This document shows positions 41,529-50,015 of a stretch of 64,000 nt of DNA, piece by piece (within the stretch, counting starts at the first letter, position 1; each line of letters opens with the position of its first letter). The notes under the pieces were generated by a model. That model was given only the letters and a program-made list of their open reading frames with translations, had not been told where the DNA came from and searched no databases. The stretch comes from Acidobacteriota bacterium (GTDB lineage: Bacteria > Acidobacteriota > Vicinamibacteria > Vicinamibacterales > UBA2999). Where the stretch lies: assembly GCA_947465645.1 (NCBI GenBank), contig CANIBQ010000007.1, positions 1 to 64,000 on the forward strand, read 5' to 3'. The position numbers and the translations under genes were made by a program.

Positions 41529-42403
41529 TGGCGACCGCGATGATCGACGGGATCGCGACCCATTACGACGTGATCGGCACGGGGCCGCCGCTGCTGATGT
41601 TCTCGCCCGGCGGCTTCGACGCCACCATCGGCAAGTGGCGCGTGCAGGGCATCTACGCGACCATCAAGCCGCTCGACCACCTTCCCGGCAGCTACACCTG
41701 CATCGTCTTTGACCGGCGTGAGAGCGGCGAGTCGGGCGGTCGCGTCGAGCCGCTGTCGTGGGCGGGCTACGCGGCGCAGGGAAAGGGGCTGCTGGATCAG
41801 CTGGGGATCCCGCGCGCGCGCGTCATGGGCGCCTGCATGGGCGTCTCGGTCGCGATCGCGTTCGGCGTCGCGTATCCGGAGGCGACCTCGAGCCTGGTGC
41901 TCTATTTTCCCGTGGGCGGCGCCCACTACCGCATCAACGGCCGCCGCCGTTTTGCCGAGCACCTCGCCTACGTGCAGGAGCACGGTCTTGCCGGCGTCGT
42001 CTCGCTGGTGACCGCCGAAGGCCAACCCTTCAACCAGGATCCGAGAGGGGGTCCCTGGGCGACGGTGATCAAGCGCGACCCCGCGTTCGCCTATTGGTAC
42101 GCCCGCGCGGATGTCGAGCAGTACACCGCCATGGCCACCGCGAGCGCGCAGGCGCTCTTCGATCGCGACACCGCGCCCGGCGCGGCGCCCGAAGAACTGT
42201 TTCGTCTGGAGATCCCCGCGCTGATCGTGCCGGGCAGGGACAAGGCGCACGCGACCTCAGCCGCGCGCTACCTCGAGGAATGCCTGCCGCGCGCGGAGTA
42301 CTGGGATATCGCGGTCGCCGATCAGACGGAAGCGGCAGTCGCCCCGCGGCTAATCGATTTCATGACACGGGCCACGGAGACACGGAGTCACGGAGACACC
42401 TAG
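41528..42403 (+). CDS. Alpha/beta hydrolase with cysteine at the nucleophile position
   Basis: A 291-residue alpha/beta hydrolase. The oxyanion region is MFSPGGFDATIGKW, the nucleophile elbow is GACMGVS (Gly-x-Cys-x-Gly, where serine is usual), and an aspartate candidate lies in LIVPGRDKAHAT. A Cys nucleophile recalls dienelactone hydrolase of aromatic catabolism. I do not see a canonical C-terminal histidine. The last ten residues (ATETRSHGDT) are encoded by the left arm of a CACGGAG hairpin that also contains the stop. Confidence 0.78.
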   Translation: MATAMIDGIATHYDVIGTGPPLLMFSPGGFDATIGKWRVQGIYATIKPLDHLPGSYTCIVFDRRESGESGGRVEPLSWAGYAAQGKGLLDQLGIPRARVMGACMGVSVAIAFGVAYPEATSSLVLYFPVGGAHYRINGRRRFAEHLAYVQEHGLAGVVSLVTAEGQPFNQDPRGGPWATVIKRDPAFAYWYARADVEQYTAMATASAQALFDRDTAPGAAPEELFRLEIPALIVPGRDKAHATSAARYLEECLPRAEYWDIAVADQTEAAVAPRLIDFMTRATETRSHGDT

Positions 42404-42439
42404 GTTTAGGACTCCGTGCCTCTGTGCCTCCGTGGCCCG
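42368..42439. repeat. CACGGAG word hairpin overlapping a gene end
   Basis: Left arm 42368-42395 and right arm 42412-42439 pair at 25 of 28 positions; each is made of 8-bp CACGGAG-type units like those at 34598-34663. The stop codon of the hydrolase lies in the loop. It separates two convergent genes and may serve as terminator. Confidence 0.85.
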
Positions 42440-42441
42440 TT

Positions 42442-43362
42442 TTACAGGTCAGGAAAGAGTTCGTCGACCGAGAGCTGCCGCGCGATGATCCCCTGTTCCA
42501 CGCTGTGCTGGATCACGGCTTCGAGCATCCGCCGGTTCGGCTCGATGCCGTAGGGCAGCGGGTCGCCGATCTCGTCCATCACCTGCCTGAAAAACCGATC
42601 GTCCGGTGACGGCTGCGCGATGCCCGCCGCGAGGCGATCGACGTAGAGCCGCTTCGCCTCGGTGAAGGCGTCGAAGATATCCGATGCAAGACCCGGATGC
42701 GCCTTCAGCAGCGCATCCTTCACCACGACCGTGTGGTTGATGGGATAGAGGCCGCGGCTCCGCAACGCGGCACGGCCTGCCTGAGATGCGTTGGGGATCA
42801 GCGGCTTCACATCAGGCGAATCCACCTGCACGCCGATCGCCGCCGCGATCTCGCCAGACACGAGCATGTCCTCGAGCTTCTTGCCCGTGTCGACCGGGAC
42901 GACGTTCGAGGGTGGCACGTATTCGGCGACGTGCTCGTCGCCTGACAACACCCACGTCACACGGCGCAGGTCCACGCCGTACTCGTGCTGGAGGATAGCC
43001 CGCGCCCACAGGCCTGTCGTCACCGTGTATCCGCGGTTGACCCCGACGCGCCGGCCCTCGAGATCCTTCGGGGTGGTGACGACGCCGGGGTTGTGGACGA
43101 TCGCGCCGTGGTGGAAGGCGCGCATCGGGAAGATCGGCAGGGCCGTGAACGCCTTGCCGTGCGCCTTCGCGCAGATGTAGGTGGTGATCGCCATCTCGGA
43201 GATGTCGAACTCGAGCCCGCGGACCATGCGCCGGAAGGCGCTGATGATCGCCGGCACCTCTTCGAAGTCGAAATCGAAGGTGCGCGGCGTCACCGTGCCG
43301 TTCTTGAGCGCCTCGGTGTGACCGCGCGTCACCAGCGCGGTCTTGAGCCTGGGTCGATCCAC
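42442..43362 (-). CDS. 4,5-dihydroxyphthalate decarboxylase-like protein
   Basis: A 306-residue protein with the type II periplasmic-binding fold but no signal peptide, like the cytoplasmic decarboxylase Pht5/PhtD. It has LKTALVTRGHTEALKNGTV, ISEMAITTYICAKAHGKAF, TALPIFPMRAFHHGAIVHN, VGVNRGYTVTTGLWARAIL and ends RQLSVDELFPDL. The HHGAI and GRRVGVNRGY motifs are typical of this group. Pht5 removes one carboxyl from 4,5-dihydroxyphthalate to give protocatechuate. Its presence beside a Pht3-like oxygenase supports a benzene-polycarboxylate pathway, by inference. Confidence 0.8.
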   Translation of the reverse strand: MDRPRLKTALVTRGHTEALKNGTVTPRTFDFDFEEVPAIISAFRRMVRGLEFDISEMAITTYICAKAHGKAFTALPIFPMRAFHHGAIVHNPGVVTTPKDLEGRRVGVNRGYTVTTGLWARAILQHEYGVDLRRVTWVLSGDEHVAEYVPPSNVVPVDTGKKLEDMLVSGEIAAAIGVQVDSPDVKPLIPNASQAGRAALRSRGLYPINHTVVVKDALLKAHPGLASDIFDAFTEAKRLYVDRLAAGIAQPSPDDRFFRQVMDEIGDPLPYGIEPNRRMLEAVIQHSVEQGIIARQLSVDELFPDL

Positions 43363-43393
43363 GTGGCGTGGGGGGTGTCGCGGGAGCGGTCGC

Positions 43394-44233
43394 CTACTTG
43401 CTGAGGCCCTTGGCTCCAGGGTCCCGAACGATGGCGTTGTACGAATCCACCTCGTTCAGCGGCGCGCAGATGCCTTCGGTGATGCCCGAGAACAACCCGG
43501 CCCACCCGAAATAGGTCGTCTGTTCAGGCTTCACGCGCGTGAAGACCTTCACGTCGGACACCCACGGCGCGGTGTAAAACGTCGGATCGTGCATCGTCAT
43601 CCGGAGCTCGATCGTGTCCGGCCCGGTGCGCGTGTAACGCTCTTCGATCCGCGCTTCGGTGCTCTTCGGGAAACCGAAGATGTCGATCCACGCGCGGTCG
43701 TCGAGGCCGACCGTGTTCAGGACCAGCGTATTTCCCTCCCACGCGCCCGCGGTGTGGCCGTACCAAGCCGGGCCGAGGTTGTCCAGGTTCTCGCCGGTGG
43801 GGACCTTCCGTCCGTCCGTCCAGAGCTCGCGGAGCGTGCGCTCCCACTGGAACAACTGCAGCAGGCGCCCTTCGGTCTGGACGAATTCGACCCGCTCGGG
43901 GTCGAGCACCAGCCGCGGAAAGCCGTTCGGGTTGCACTGGTGCGCCGGGTCGTTTCCCTCGGAGGGTAGCGGCACCGCCCTGACGAAGCCCGGATGCTGG
44001 CCGTTGAGCGGCTCGCCCAGCAGGCGCCCGCGGGTGGGCTTGTTGGCCTTCAGCCTGGCCTCGCCCGCCGGCGTCATCGGCGGCACATTGGCGCTGATGC
44101 TGCGATGTCCCTTGGACATCTGCCAGATGCCGGACAGCTCGCGGGGATTGAACGCCGCCTGGGCGCTCGCGGCGGAGGAACAGCCGACGACGAAGATCAG
44201 CGCGAGCGTGAGGACCTGTGAACGATCTCGCAT
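43394..44233 (-). CDS. Secreted protein of unknown function
   Basis: A 279-residue exported protein. The start MRDRSQVLTLALIFVVGCSS could be a lipoprotein signal (VVGC). The mature part begins FNPRELSGIWQMSKGHRSI, and later GHTAGAWEGNTLVLNTVGLDDRAWID and IEERYTRTGPDTIELRMTMHDP. This pattern is common in secreted proteins of Acidobacteria and Proteobacteria, often next to a DUF6152 gene, as here. The stop of the DUF6152 gene is nine bases upstream of its start. The role is unknown. Confidence 0.75.
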   Translation of the reverse strand: MRDRSQVLTLALIFVVGCSSAASAQAAFNPRELSGIWQMSKGHRSISANVPPMTPAGEARLKANKPTRGRLLGEPLNGQHPGFVRAVPLPSEGNDPAHQCNPNGFPRLVLDPERVEFVQTEGRLLQLFQWERTLRELWTDGRKVPTGENLDNLGPAWYGHTAGAWEGNTLVLNTVGLDDRAWIDIFGFPKSTEARIEERYTRTGPDTIELRMTMHDPTFYTAPWVSDVKVFTRVKPEQTTYFGWAGLFSGITEGICAPLNEVDSYNAIVRDPGAKGLSK

Positions 44234-44242
44234 CTGGACTCC

Positions 44243-44641
44243 CTAATCGACCACGTTGCCGCGTTCGCGCGACATGATTTCTTTCCCGTCGGCCAGGATC
44301 ACCTTCACCACGATGCCCAGCGGCGCGCCGTTGGCAGCGGGATTGACGATCGCCGTAATCTCCTGGCCCACCTTCAGCGTGTTCCGGTTGTAGCCCTGGT
44401 TGGCCAGCGTGTGGACGTTGCTGTTTTCGAACGTCCACGTCACCACCTTGCCGGCCTGATCCTTGACGTCCATGAAGACCAGGACATGCGGGTTTGCCCA
44501 TTTCACCTGGGAGACGGCGCCCTTCAACGTCGTCCGGGTCTTCATGTCGAATGTCGCCCCCCGGCCGTGATGCGCGGAGAGCGGCACGGCGGCCAGGGCC
44601 AGACCGGCGAGGAGGAGGAATAAGGGCTGCAGCTTCTTCAT
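44243..44641 (-). CDS. Secreted DUF6152-type protein
   Basis: A 132-residue exported protein (signal peptide 1-24, LFLLLAGLALAAVPLSAHH) with the family pattern SAHHGRGATFDMKTRTTLKG, then WANPHVLVFMDVKD and VWTFENSN-like strands. The family occurs beside secreted proteins of the type encoded next to it, suggesting a joint envelope function that is not characterised. ATG 44641 directly starts the signal peptide. Confidence 0.8.
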   Translation of the reverse strand: MKKLQPLFLLLAGLALAAVPLSAHHGRGATFDMKTRTTLKGAVSQVKWANPHVLVFMDVKDQAGKVVTWTFENSNVHTLANQGYNRNTLKVGQEITAIVNPAANGAPLGIVVKVILADGKEIMSRERGNVVD

Positions 44642-44687
44642 AGAGCGAACTCTAGACGCATCGACTGGGCCTGTCAAAACAAACTGG

Positions 44688-45887
44688 TCAGCGCTTGTCC
44701 ACGACGAGGGCGCCGCCCTTGACCACGGCCTTGACATTCAACAGGTGCCAGTAGCCCTCGAGCGGATTGCCGCCGAGGAGGACGATGTCGGCGAGCTTGC
44801 CCGCCTCCAGGGTTCCGAGGTCCGCGCTCCTGTCGATGAAGGCCGCCGTGCCCGGCCCCATCATCCTGATCATGTCCTGCGGCGAGAACATCAGGTTGAG
44901 CGTGCGCAGTTCGTGCGCGAGACCCGCCTTCGGGAGATACCCGGTATCGGTGCCGAACCCGTAGGTCACGCCGGCATCCCACAGCGTCCGCGCGTTCACG
45001 GCTTTCTCCCCCGCCTCGCGTCCCCGGCCGCCCCCGCCATCGTCGCTGATCCCGGTCGGCCACGGCTTTCCGTCGCGGGCGGTCGGGACGTTCTTGTCGT
45101 TGAAGACGCCGAACAGCGGGACGCCGAAGCCGATGGTGGACAGCGTTTCGATGCCGGCGCTGGCCACCACCTTGGCATCGGCCTCGCTCATGAAGCTGCC
45201 ATGGGGCGTATGTACCAGCTTGGCCGCGCCGGCTTTGACCGCGCCGAGCATCGCCGGCACCGTCGCCGCGTGCACCATGACGTCGAGCTTGTGTTTCCGT
45301 GCCTCGTCGGTGATTGCCGCGAGCATGTCGAGCTGATGTTGCTCCGCTTCGTTGTCAATCCGCGCCTTGATGATCTCGACGCCGGCCTTGGCCAGCACCC
45401 GCACTCGCTCGCGTGCCTCGCCGGTCGTCTTGACGTTGGTGTCGGCCCGCCCCGAGGTGATGATGCGAGGTCCCTTGAGCTCGCCCTTCTCGATCTTGTC
45501 CTTGAGCTGCGTGATGCCGGGAGGCTGGCCGCCGCCTTCCATCAGCGTGGTGTAGCCCGCGTCGAGGAACTCCTGCATGCGGACGGCCGCGCGTTCCTTG
45601 AACCACTGGTCGGCATTGCCCTGGATGATGTGGCGATGGGCGTCGATGAACCCGGGCATGACGGTCATGCCTTTCGCGTCGATGGTCTGCGCGCCGGGGC
45701 TGGCGGCACCGGGAGCGACGGACACGATCCGGCCCGCGCGCACGACCACCGAACCCTGCTCGATCACGGTGCCGTTGCCGACGATGATCCGGGCGTTGGT
45801 GATGACCAGGTCCTGGGCGGCCGCATCGCGCGCGGCACCCGGGAGCAGAACGGACGCGAGCAAGGTCAGGGCGAGTAGTCTCTGCAT
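44688..45887 (-). CDS. Secreted amidohydrolase (imidazolonepropionase-like)
   Basis: A 399-residue enzyme with signal peptide (1-24, LALTLLASVLLPGAARDAAAQ). Metal and catalytic residues: FIDAHRHIIQG, VEIIKARIDNE (lysine), LDVMVHAATV, KLVHTPHGSF and TYGFGTDTGYLP (aspartate). The C-terminal GKLADIVLLGGNPLE is the usual amidohydrolase closing beta segment. The first metal motif is HRH rather than HxH with a standard spacing, which the family tolerates. ATG 45887 follows GAGGAAAG. It is followed in the operon by secreted proteins and preceded 13 bases upstream by the small secreted paralog. Confidence 0.88.
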   Translation of the reverse strand: MQRLLALTLLASVLLPGAARDAAAQDLVITNARIIVGNGTVIEQGSVVVRAGRIVSVAPGAASPGAQTIDAKGMTVMPGFIDAHRHIIQGNADQWFKERAAVRMQEFLDAGYTTLMEGGGQPPGITQLKDKIEKGELKGPRIITSGRADTNVKTTGEARERVRVLAKAGVEIIKARIDNEAEQHQLDMLAAITDEARKHKLDVMVHAATVPAMLGAVKAGAAKLVHTPHGSFMSEADAKVVASAGIETLSTIGFGVPLFGVFNDKNVPTARDGKPWPTGISDDGGGGRGREAGEKAVNARTLWDAGVTYGFGTDTGYLPKAGLAHELRTLNLMFSPQDMIRMMGPGTAAFIDRSADLGTLEAGKLADIVLLGGNPLEGYWHLLNVKAVVKGGALVVDKR

Positions 45888-45900
45888 GCTTTCCTCTCGA

Positions 45901-46482
45901 TTAACAGATACCGGTGAGGTCCATGATCCGTGTCGTCCTGACACCGTCGTCATCCTGTTCGTAGCGTATCCGCTGTCCGTCCGCGTCGAGGATCATCAGC
46001 GACTGCTGGAAATGGACGGCGCCCGGTGATTCCGGCGGGACCCTCGCCTCCAGCACATACAGCCGCTTGGCGTGAAAATAGATTCCGACGAAGCTGACAG
46101 TCTTGTCCGGGTTGGTGATGTGGAGCGCGTGGCCCTGGATGCGATCCACCTGGGCATGGGCGTCGTAGGTGACGACGCCGCCGCGCTTGCGGAAATTCCA
46201 CGCCTCCCAGGCGATCGACCCCATCACCTCGATCGTCGACCCCTTCGAGAGATCGACCACCGTCACCACGTAGCGTCGCGGCCCGTCCTGCACGGCGTAC
46301 TCGCGTCCCGGCTTGGTCGGCCCGCGCTGCGGCGCATAGGTAATGTCACGAACCGTCGGCTGCCCAGGAAAGTTGATGCTGAACCGGTCGGTGCGCTCGA
46401 CGAACTCGATCCATTCCTGGGCGGAGGCAGCGGGGACGAGCGCGACGGCCATGGCGAGTGCGGCGAAGGTTCGACGGAGCAC
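45901..46482 (-). CDS. Small secreted protein, paralog of the TonB-receptor partner
   Basis: A 193-residue exported protein (signal peptide ending SAQ) parallel along its whole length to 24022-24636: QEWIEFVERTDRFSINFPGQP, GSIAWEAWNFRKRGG, GHALHITNPDKTVS, GAVHFQQSLMILD, RIMDLTGIC. The conserved C-terminal cysteine and WEAWNFRKRGG suggest a fixed fold. No domain name is known to me. It sits next to an amidohydrolase, whereas the other copy sits next to a TonB receptor. Confidence 0.75.
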   Translation of the reverse strand: MLRRTFAALAMAVALVPAASAQEWIEFVERTDRFSINFPGQPTVRDITYAPQRGPTKPGREYAVQDGPRRYVVTVVDLSKGSTIEVMGSIAWEAWNFRKRGGVVTYDAHAQVDRIQGHALHITNPDKTVSFVGIYFHAKRLYVLEARVPPESPGAVHFQQSLMILDADGQRIRYEQDDDGVRTTRIMDLTGIC

Positions 46483-46559
46483 GCGTCACCTCCTGTGACA
46501 TCGGTGTATATTGGCGACCACCCTGAGTCGCGCGGCCTGAGAGGTCCCAACGCCCCCGT

Positions 46560-48113
46560 ATGATTACCGAAACCCTCCCGGAAAAACCAACCAACCGATC
46601 GCCGGGCACCGGGACATACCTTCTTCAGCTGCTGGCCGGTCCTGTCGCCTTCTGGATCGTCATGGTGTCGCCGATCGCCCTGTCCTACGAGGGCAAGGTG
46701 GCGCTGGCGACGTTCGTCTGCGCGATTGTCTGGTGGATGACGCAGCCCATCCCCTGGGCGATGGCGGCGATGCTGCCGTTCCTGGTGTTCCCGGCCGCCG
46801 GCGTGATGAACATCGCCGACACGATGCGGCTCTACGGGCAACCCATCTTCTTCTGGATCATGGGCACCGTGCTGATGGGATACGCCATCGAGAAGCACGG
46901 GCTGGCGCACCGGTTCTCGCTCGCGTTTCTTGCCCTGCCTGGAATCGGCGGCAAGACCTACCGGCTGATGTTCACCTACATGCTGACGGTCGGCCTGGTG
47001 TCGATGTTCGTCTCGGATGCGGCGACCATTGCGATGACCATTCCGATCGGCATGTCGGTGTATCGGCACGTCCGGACGCTATCGGCCCCTTTGTCCGCCC
47101 CGTCGGTGGCGCCGTCAGTGGCGCCCTCGGGGGCGCTGCCCGGCGCCGGCGATACCGCCGCCGACGGGTCCAATTTCGCGGCGTTCATCACGCTCGGCAC
47201 GTTTTACGCCTCGGTTGCCGGAGGCACGGCCACCATCATGGGCGTCCCGCACAACGCGATCTCGATTTCGCTGCTCGAGCAGTTCACCGGACGGCAGCTC
47301 GGGTTCTTCGAGTGGATGTTCGTCGGCGTGCCGGTCTTCCTGGCGCTGCTGGTGGCGTTCTACGCGCTGCTGTGGCTGCTGGTGCGGCCGGAGATTCGCG
47401 ACATCCCGAGCGGCGAGGCGTTCCTGCGGGCGGAACAGGCCAAGCTCGGCCCGATCCGGTCCAACGAACGGCGCGTGCTGCTGGTGTTCGGCATCATGAT
47501 CGCCCTCTTCACGCTGCCGACATTCGTCGGCCTCGCGCTCGGCTCCCAGCATCCCGCGGCGCTGTGGGCGACGCGCGCCCTCCCGGTCTGGGTGGTGCCG
47601 CCGGCGGTGATGTTCATGCTCTACGCCATCCGCTCGTCCACCGATGCCGGGGCCGGGCTCCTGACCTGGAAAGACACCGAGCACCACGCGCCGTGGGGGA
47701 CGATGTTCCTCGTGGGCGGGGCGGTGGCGATGACCGACGCGCTGACGCAGTTCGGGTTCGTCGAGCTGGTGGCCGGCGTGGTCAAAGGCCTCGGGATTGG
47801 CACCACCGTGCTGCCGTACCTCGCCGCGGCGACCGTGGCGATCAGCACCAACTTCATCTCGGGCACGGCCCTCTACTGCAGCATCTTCATCCCCGCGGCG
47901 GCTCAGATCGGCTTCAACCCCGCGTCGATGGCGATCCTGATCGGCCACGTGGCCGTCGGGCTGATCTTCCCGTGGGCCGGCGCCACCGCCGCGACCGCGT
48001 TCGCCGGCGGCGACATCAGCCTGCCGAGGATGATCCGGATCGGCTGCCTCGCCACCGCCCTCTTCATCGTCATCGTCGCGACCATCCACATCCTGATGGC
48101 GCCGATCGTCTGA
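46560..48113 (+). CDS. DASS-family anion:sodium symporter
   Basis: A 517-residue membrane protein with about 11-12 transmembrane segments, of the divalent anion:Na+ symporter family (SLC13/CitT type). The two sodium-binding helix-break motifs are seen as MFVSDAATIAMTIP and ISTNFISGTALYC. The first motif has SDAAT where many carriers have SNT. Substrates in the family are dicarboxylates, citrate or sulfate. A low-complexity cytoplasmic loop (SAPLSAPSVAPSVAPSGALP) interrupts the middle. A dicarboxylate carrier fits the organic-acid islands around it. Confidence 0.87.
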   Translation: MITETLPEKPTNRSPGTGTYLLQLLAGPVAFWIVMVSPIALSYEGKVALATFVCAIVWWMTQPIPWAMAAMLPFLVFPAAGVMNIADTMRLYGQPIFFWIMGTVLMGYAIEKHGLAHRFSLAFLALPGIGGKTYRLMFTYMLTVGLVSMFVSDAATIAMTIPIGMSVYRHVRTLSAPLSAPSVAPSVAPSGALPGAGDTAADGSNFAAFITLGTFYASVAGGTATIMGVPHNAISISLLEQFTGRQLGFFEWMFVGVPVFLALLVAFYALLWLLVRPEIRDIPSGEAFLRAEQAKLGPIRSNERRVLLVFGIMIALFTLPTFVGLALGSQHPAALWATRALPVWVVPPAVMFMLYAIRSSTDAGAGLLTWKDTEHHAPWGTMFLVGGAVAMTDALTQFGFVELVAGVVKGLGIGTTVLPYLAAATVAISTNFISGTALYCSIFIPAAAQIGFNPASMAILIGHVAVGLIFPWAGATAATAFAGGDISLPRMIRIGCLATALFIVIVATIHILMAPIV

Positions 48114-48139
48114 GTTGTTCGAGGGCGCGAAAGCACCAC

Positions 48140-48288
48140 GGTGTGATGGTGTGACGGTGTGACGGTGCGAGGGTGCGAGGGTGCGTCCGAAGGTGCGAGG
48201 GTGCGGCGGTGCGAGGGTCCGTACTGTGCGCCCGCCCGCATCTCAGTACGTGGGGCAAGCCTTGTGTGGGGCTCGCCCCACATGCGAG
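48140..48288. repeat. Octamer word array followed by a REP-like hairpin
   Basis: From 48140 to 48220 about nine 8-bp units of the GGTGTGAC/GGTGCGAG type run in tandem. From 48247 the hairpin GTGGGGCAAGCC/GGCTCGCCCCAC follows, resembling one at 56819. Together they fill the 207-bp gap between the symporter and the EutA-like gene; I see no gene in it. Confidence 0.75.
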
Positions 48289-48320
48289 CAAGCGCGTCTG
48301 CACTACGATATCGGCGGCTG

Positions 48321-50015
48321 ATGGCTGACAAACCGGACAAGAAAAGCCCGCATAGTCTCGAGGATCACCTCCTCGGGATGGACCCCATGCACGAGCACGA
48401 GCATGGGGAAGCGGACCACGATCACGATCACGACGACCCGGGCGGAGAGTACGACCCGACGACGACGAGCCTGTGGATGCAGGACAACATCACCCTGCTG
48501 TCGGTCGGGATCGATATCGGCTCTGCCGGGACGCAGGTCGTGTTCTCCCGCGTCCAGTTGCGGCGGCTCTCCGAGGAGCTCACCAGCCGCTACTTCGTCG
48601 TCCACCGCGAGACGCTGTACCAGTCGCCGGTGGCGCTGACGCCGTATCTCAGCGAGGAGCGCATCGACGACCAGGGCATCGGCCGGATCATCGACGCGGC
48701 GTACCAGGCAGCGGGTATCCATCCCGACGACGTGGATACGGGATCGGTCATCCTGACGGGGGAAGCCCTCCGCCGCGAGAACGCGAAAGCGATCGCCGAC
48801 GTGCTGGCGGACGTGGGCGGCGAGTTCGTCTGCGCCGCGGCCGGACACCACATGGAGTCGATGCTGGCCGCCTACGGGTCGGGCGCTGCCAAGGCGTCGC
48901 ACGAGCGTGGAAAGCCCCTGCTCAACATCGACATTGGCGGCGGTACCACGAAGCTGGCCCTCGTCGAAGGGGGCAACGTCGTGCACACGGCGGCGATTCA
49001 CCTCGGCGGCCGGCTGGCGGTGATCGACGCGGAGGGCCGCCTGACGCGGCTGGATCCGGGAGGGCAGCGACTCGCGAGGCTGGCGGGCTGCGACTGGAAC
49101 CTCGGCGACACGGTGACCGAAGGCGAGCTCGTCCGCGTGACGGCGTGGATGGCCGACGCCCTCGTGGCCGCGCTGACGCAGCAGCCGGCGCCGCCAGAAG
49201 TCGAGGGATTGTGGCTGACCGAACCGCTCGGCGTCACCGGGGGCATCGCGGGCGCGATGTTCTCCGGTGGAGTGGGGGAGTACGTCTACGGTCGCGAGGA
49301 ACAGGATTTCGGCGACCTCGGCCGCCGCCTCGGCCACGCCATCCGCGAACGCCTCGATGCAGGCCGCCTCCCGTTGGCGCTGCTGCCGGCCGGAGAGTGC
49401 ATCCGGGCGACTGCGCTTGGCGCGTCGGAGTACAGCGTGCAGTTGTCCGGAAACACGGTCTACGTGTCGAGTCCCAGGGATCTCCTGCCCCGCAAGAACC
49501 TGCAGGTGATCCAGCCCCGCGTCGAGCTCGGCGAAACCGTCAACGCCGATGCGGTGGCCACGGCGATCCGCGACCATTTCCGCAACTTCGATCTCGTCGA
49601 GGGGGACGCCGAGGTCGCGCTTGCGTTCCGGTGGCGCGGCGTCCCGGCGTATCCCAGGCTCGCCGGCTTCGCGCGCGGGATCCTCGACGCGCTGCCGCGC
49701 ACGCTGGCGGCCGGCAAGCCGCTGTTCGTGATCCTGGACGGCGACGTGGCCCAGACGCTCGGCGCGCTCCTGAAGGACGAACTGGGAACGGCCTCGGAAG
49801 TGCTGGTCCTCGACGGCATCTCGCTGTGGGACTTCGACTACATCGATCTCGGCCGCGTCAGGATGCCGTCCTTCACCGTGCCGGTGACCATCAAGTCGCT
49901 GGTCTTCAGCGAGGATCCGCGCGTCCCGCATCAACATCCTCACACTCACAGCCACAGCCACAGCCACAGCCACGGACACGGTCACCACCATCACCATGGA
50001 CACCCTCACAAGTAG
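48321..50015 (+). CDS. eutA: EutA-like ASKHA ATPase with histidine-rich ends
   Basis: A 564-residue protein of the EutA family, the reactivating ATPase of B12-dependent ethanolamine ammonia-lyase. ASKHA motifs: LLSVGIDIGSAGTQVVFSRV (phosphate 1) and LLNIDIGGGTTKLALVEGG (phosphate 2), and PLGVTGGIAGAMFSGGVGEYVYG near the adenosine site. Unusual are the His/Asp-rich N-terminal stretch (HEHEHGEADHDHDHDD, about 24-40) and a C-terminal tail with about 18 histidines (536-563), both suited to binding Ni, Co or Zn. No eutB or eutC lies in the window. ATG 48321 has no ribosome site; a -10-like TACGAT lies 11 bases upstream. It leads the transporter operon. Confidence 0.8.
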   Translation: MADKPDKKSPHSLEDHLLGMDPMHEHEHGEADHDHDHDDPGGEYDPTTTSLWMQDNITLLSVGIDIGSAGTQVVFSRVQLRRLSEELTSRYFVVHRETLYQSPVALTPYLSEERIDDQGIGRIIDAAYQAAGIHPDDVDTGSVILTGEALRRENAKAIADVLADVGGEFVCAAAGHHMESMLAAYGSGAAKASHERGKPLLNIDIGGGTTKLALVEGGNVVHTAAIHLGGRLAVIDAEGRLTRLDPGGQRLARLAGCDWNLGDTVTEGELVRVTAWMADALVAALTQQPAPPEVEGLWLTEPLGVTGGIAGAMFSGGVGEYVYGREEQDFGDLGRRLGHAIRERLDAGRLPLALLPAGECIRATALGASEYSVQLSGNTVYVSSPRDLLPRKNLQVIQPRVELGETVNADAVATAIRDHFRNFDLVEGDAEVALAFRWRGVPAYPRLAGFARGILDALPRTLAAGKPLFVILDGDVAQTLGALLKDELGTASEVLVLDGISLWDFDYIDLGRVRMPSFTVPVTIKSLVFSEDPRVPHQHPHTHSHSHSHSHGHGHHHHHGHPHK

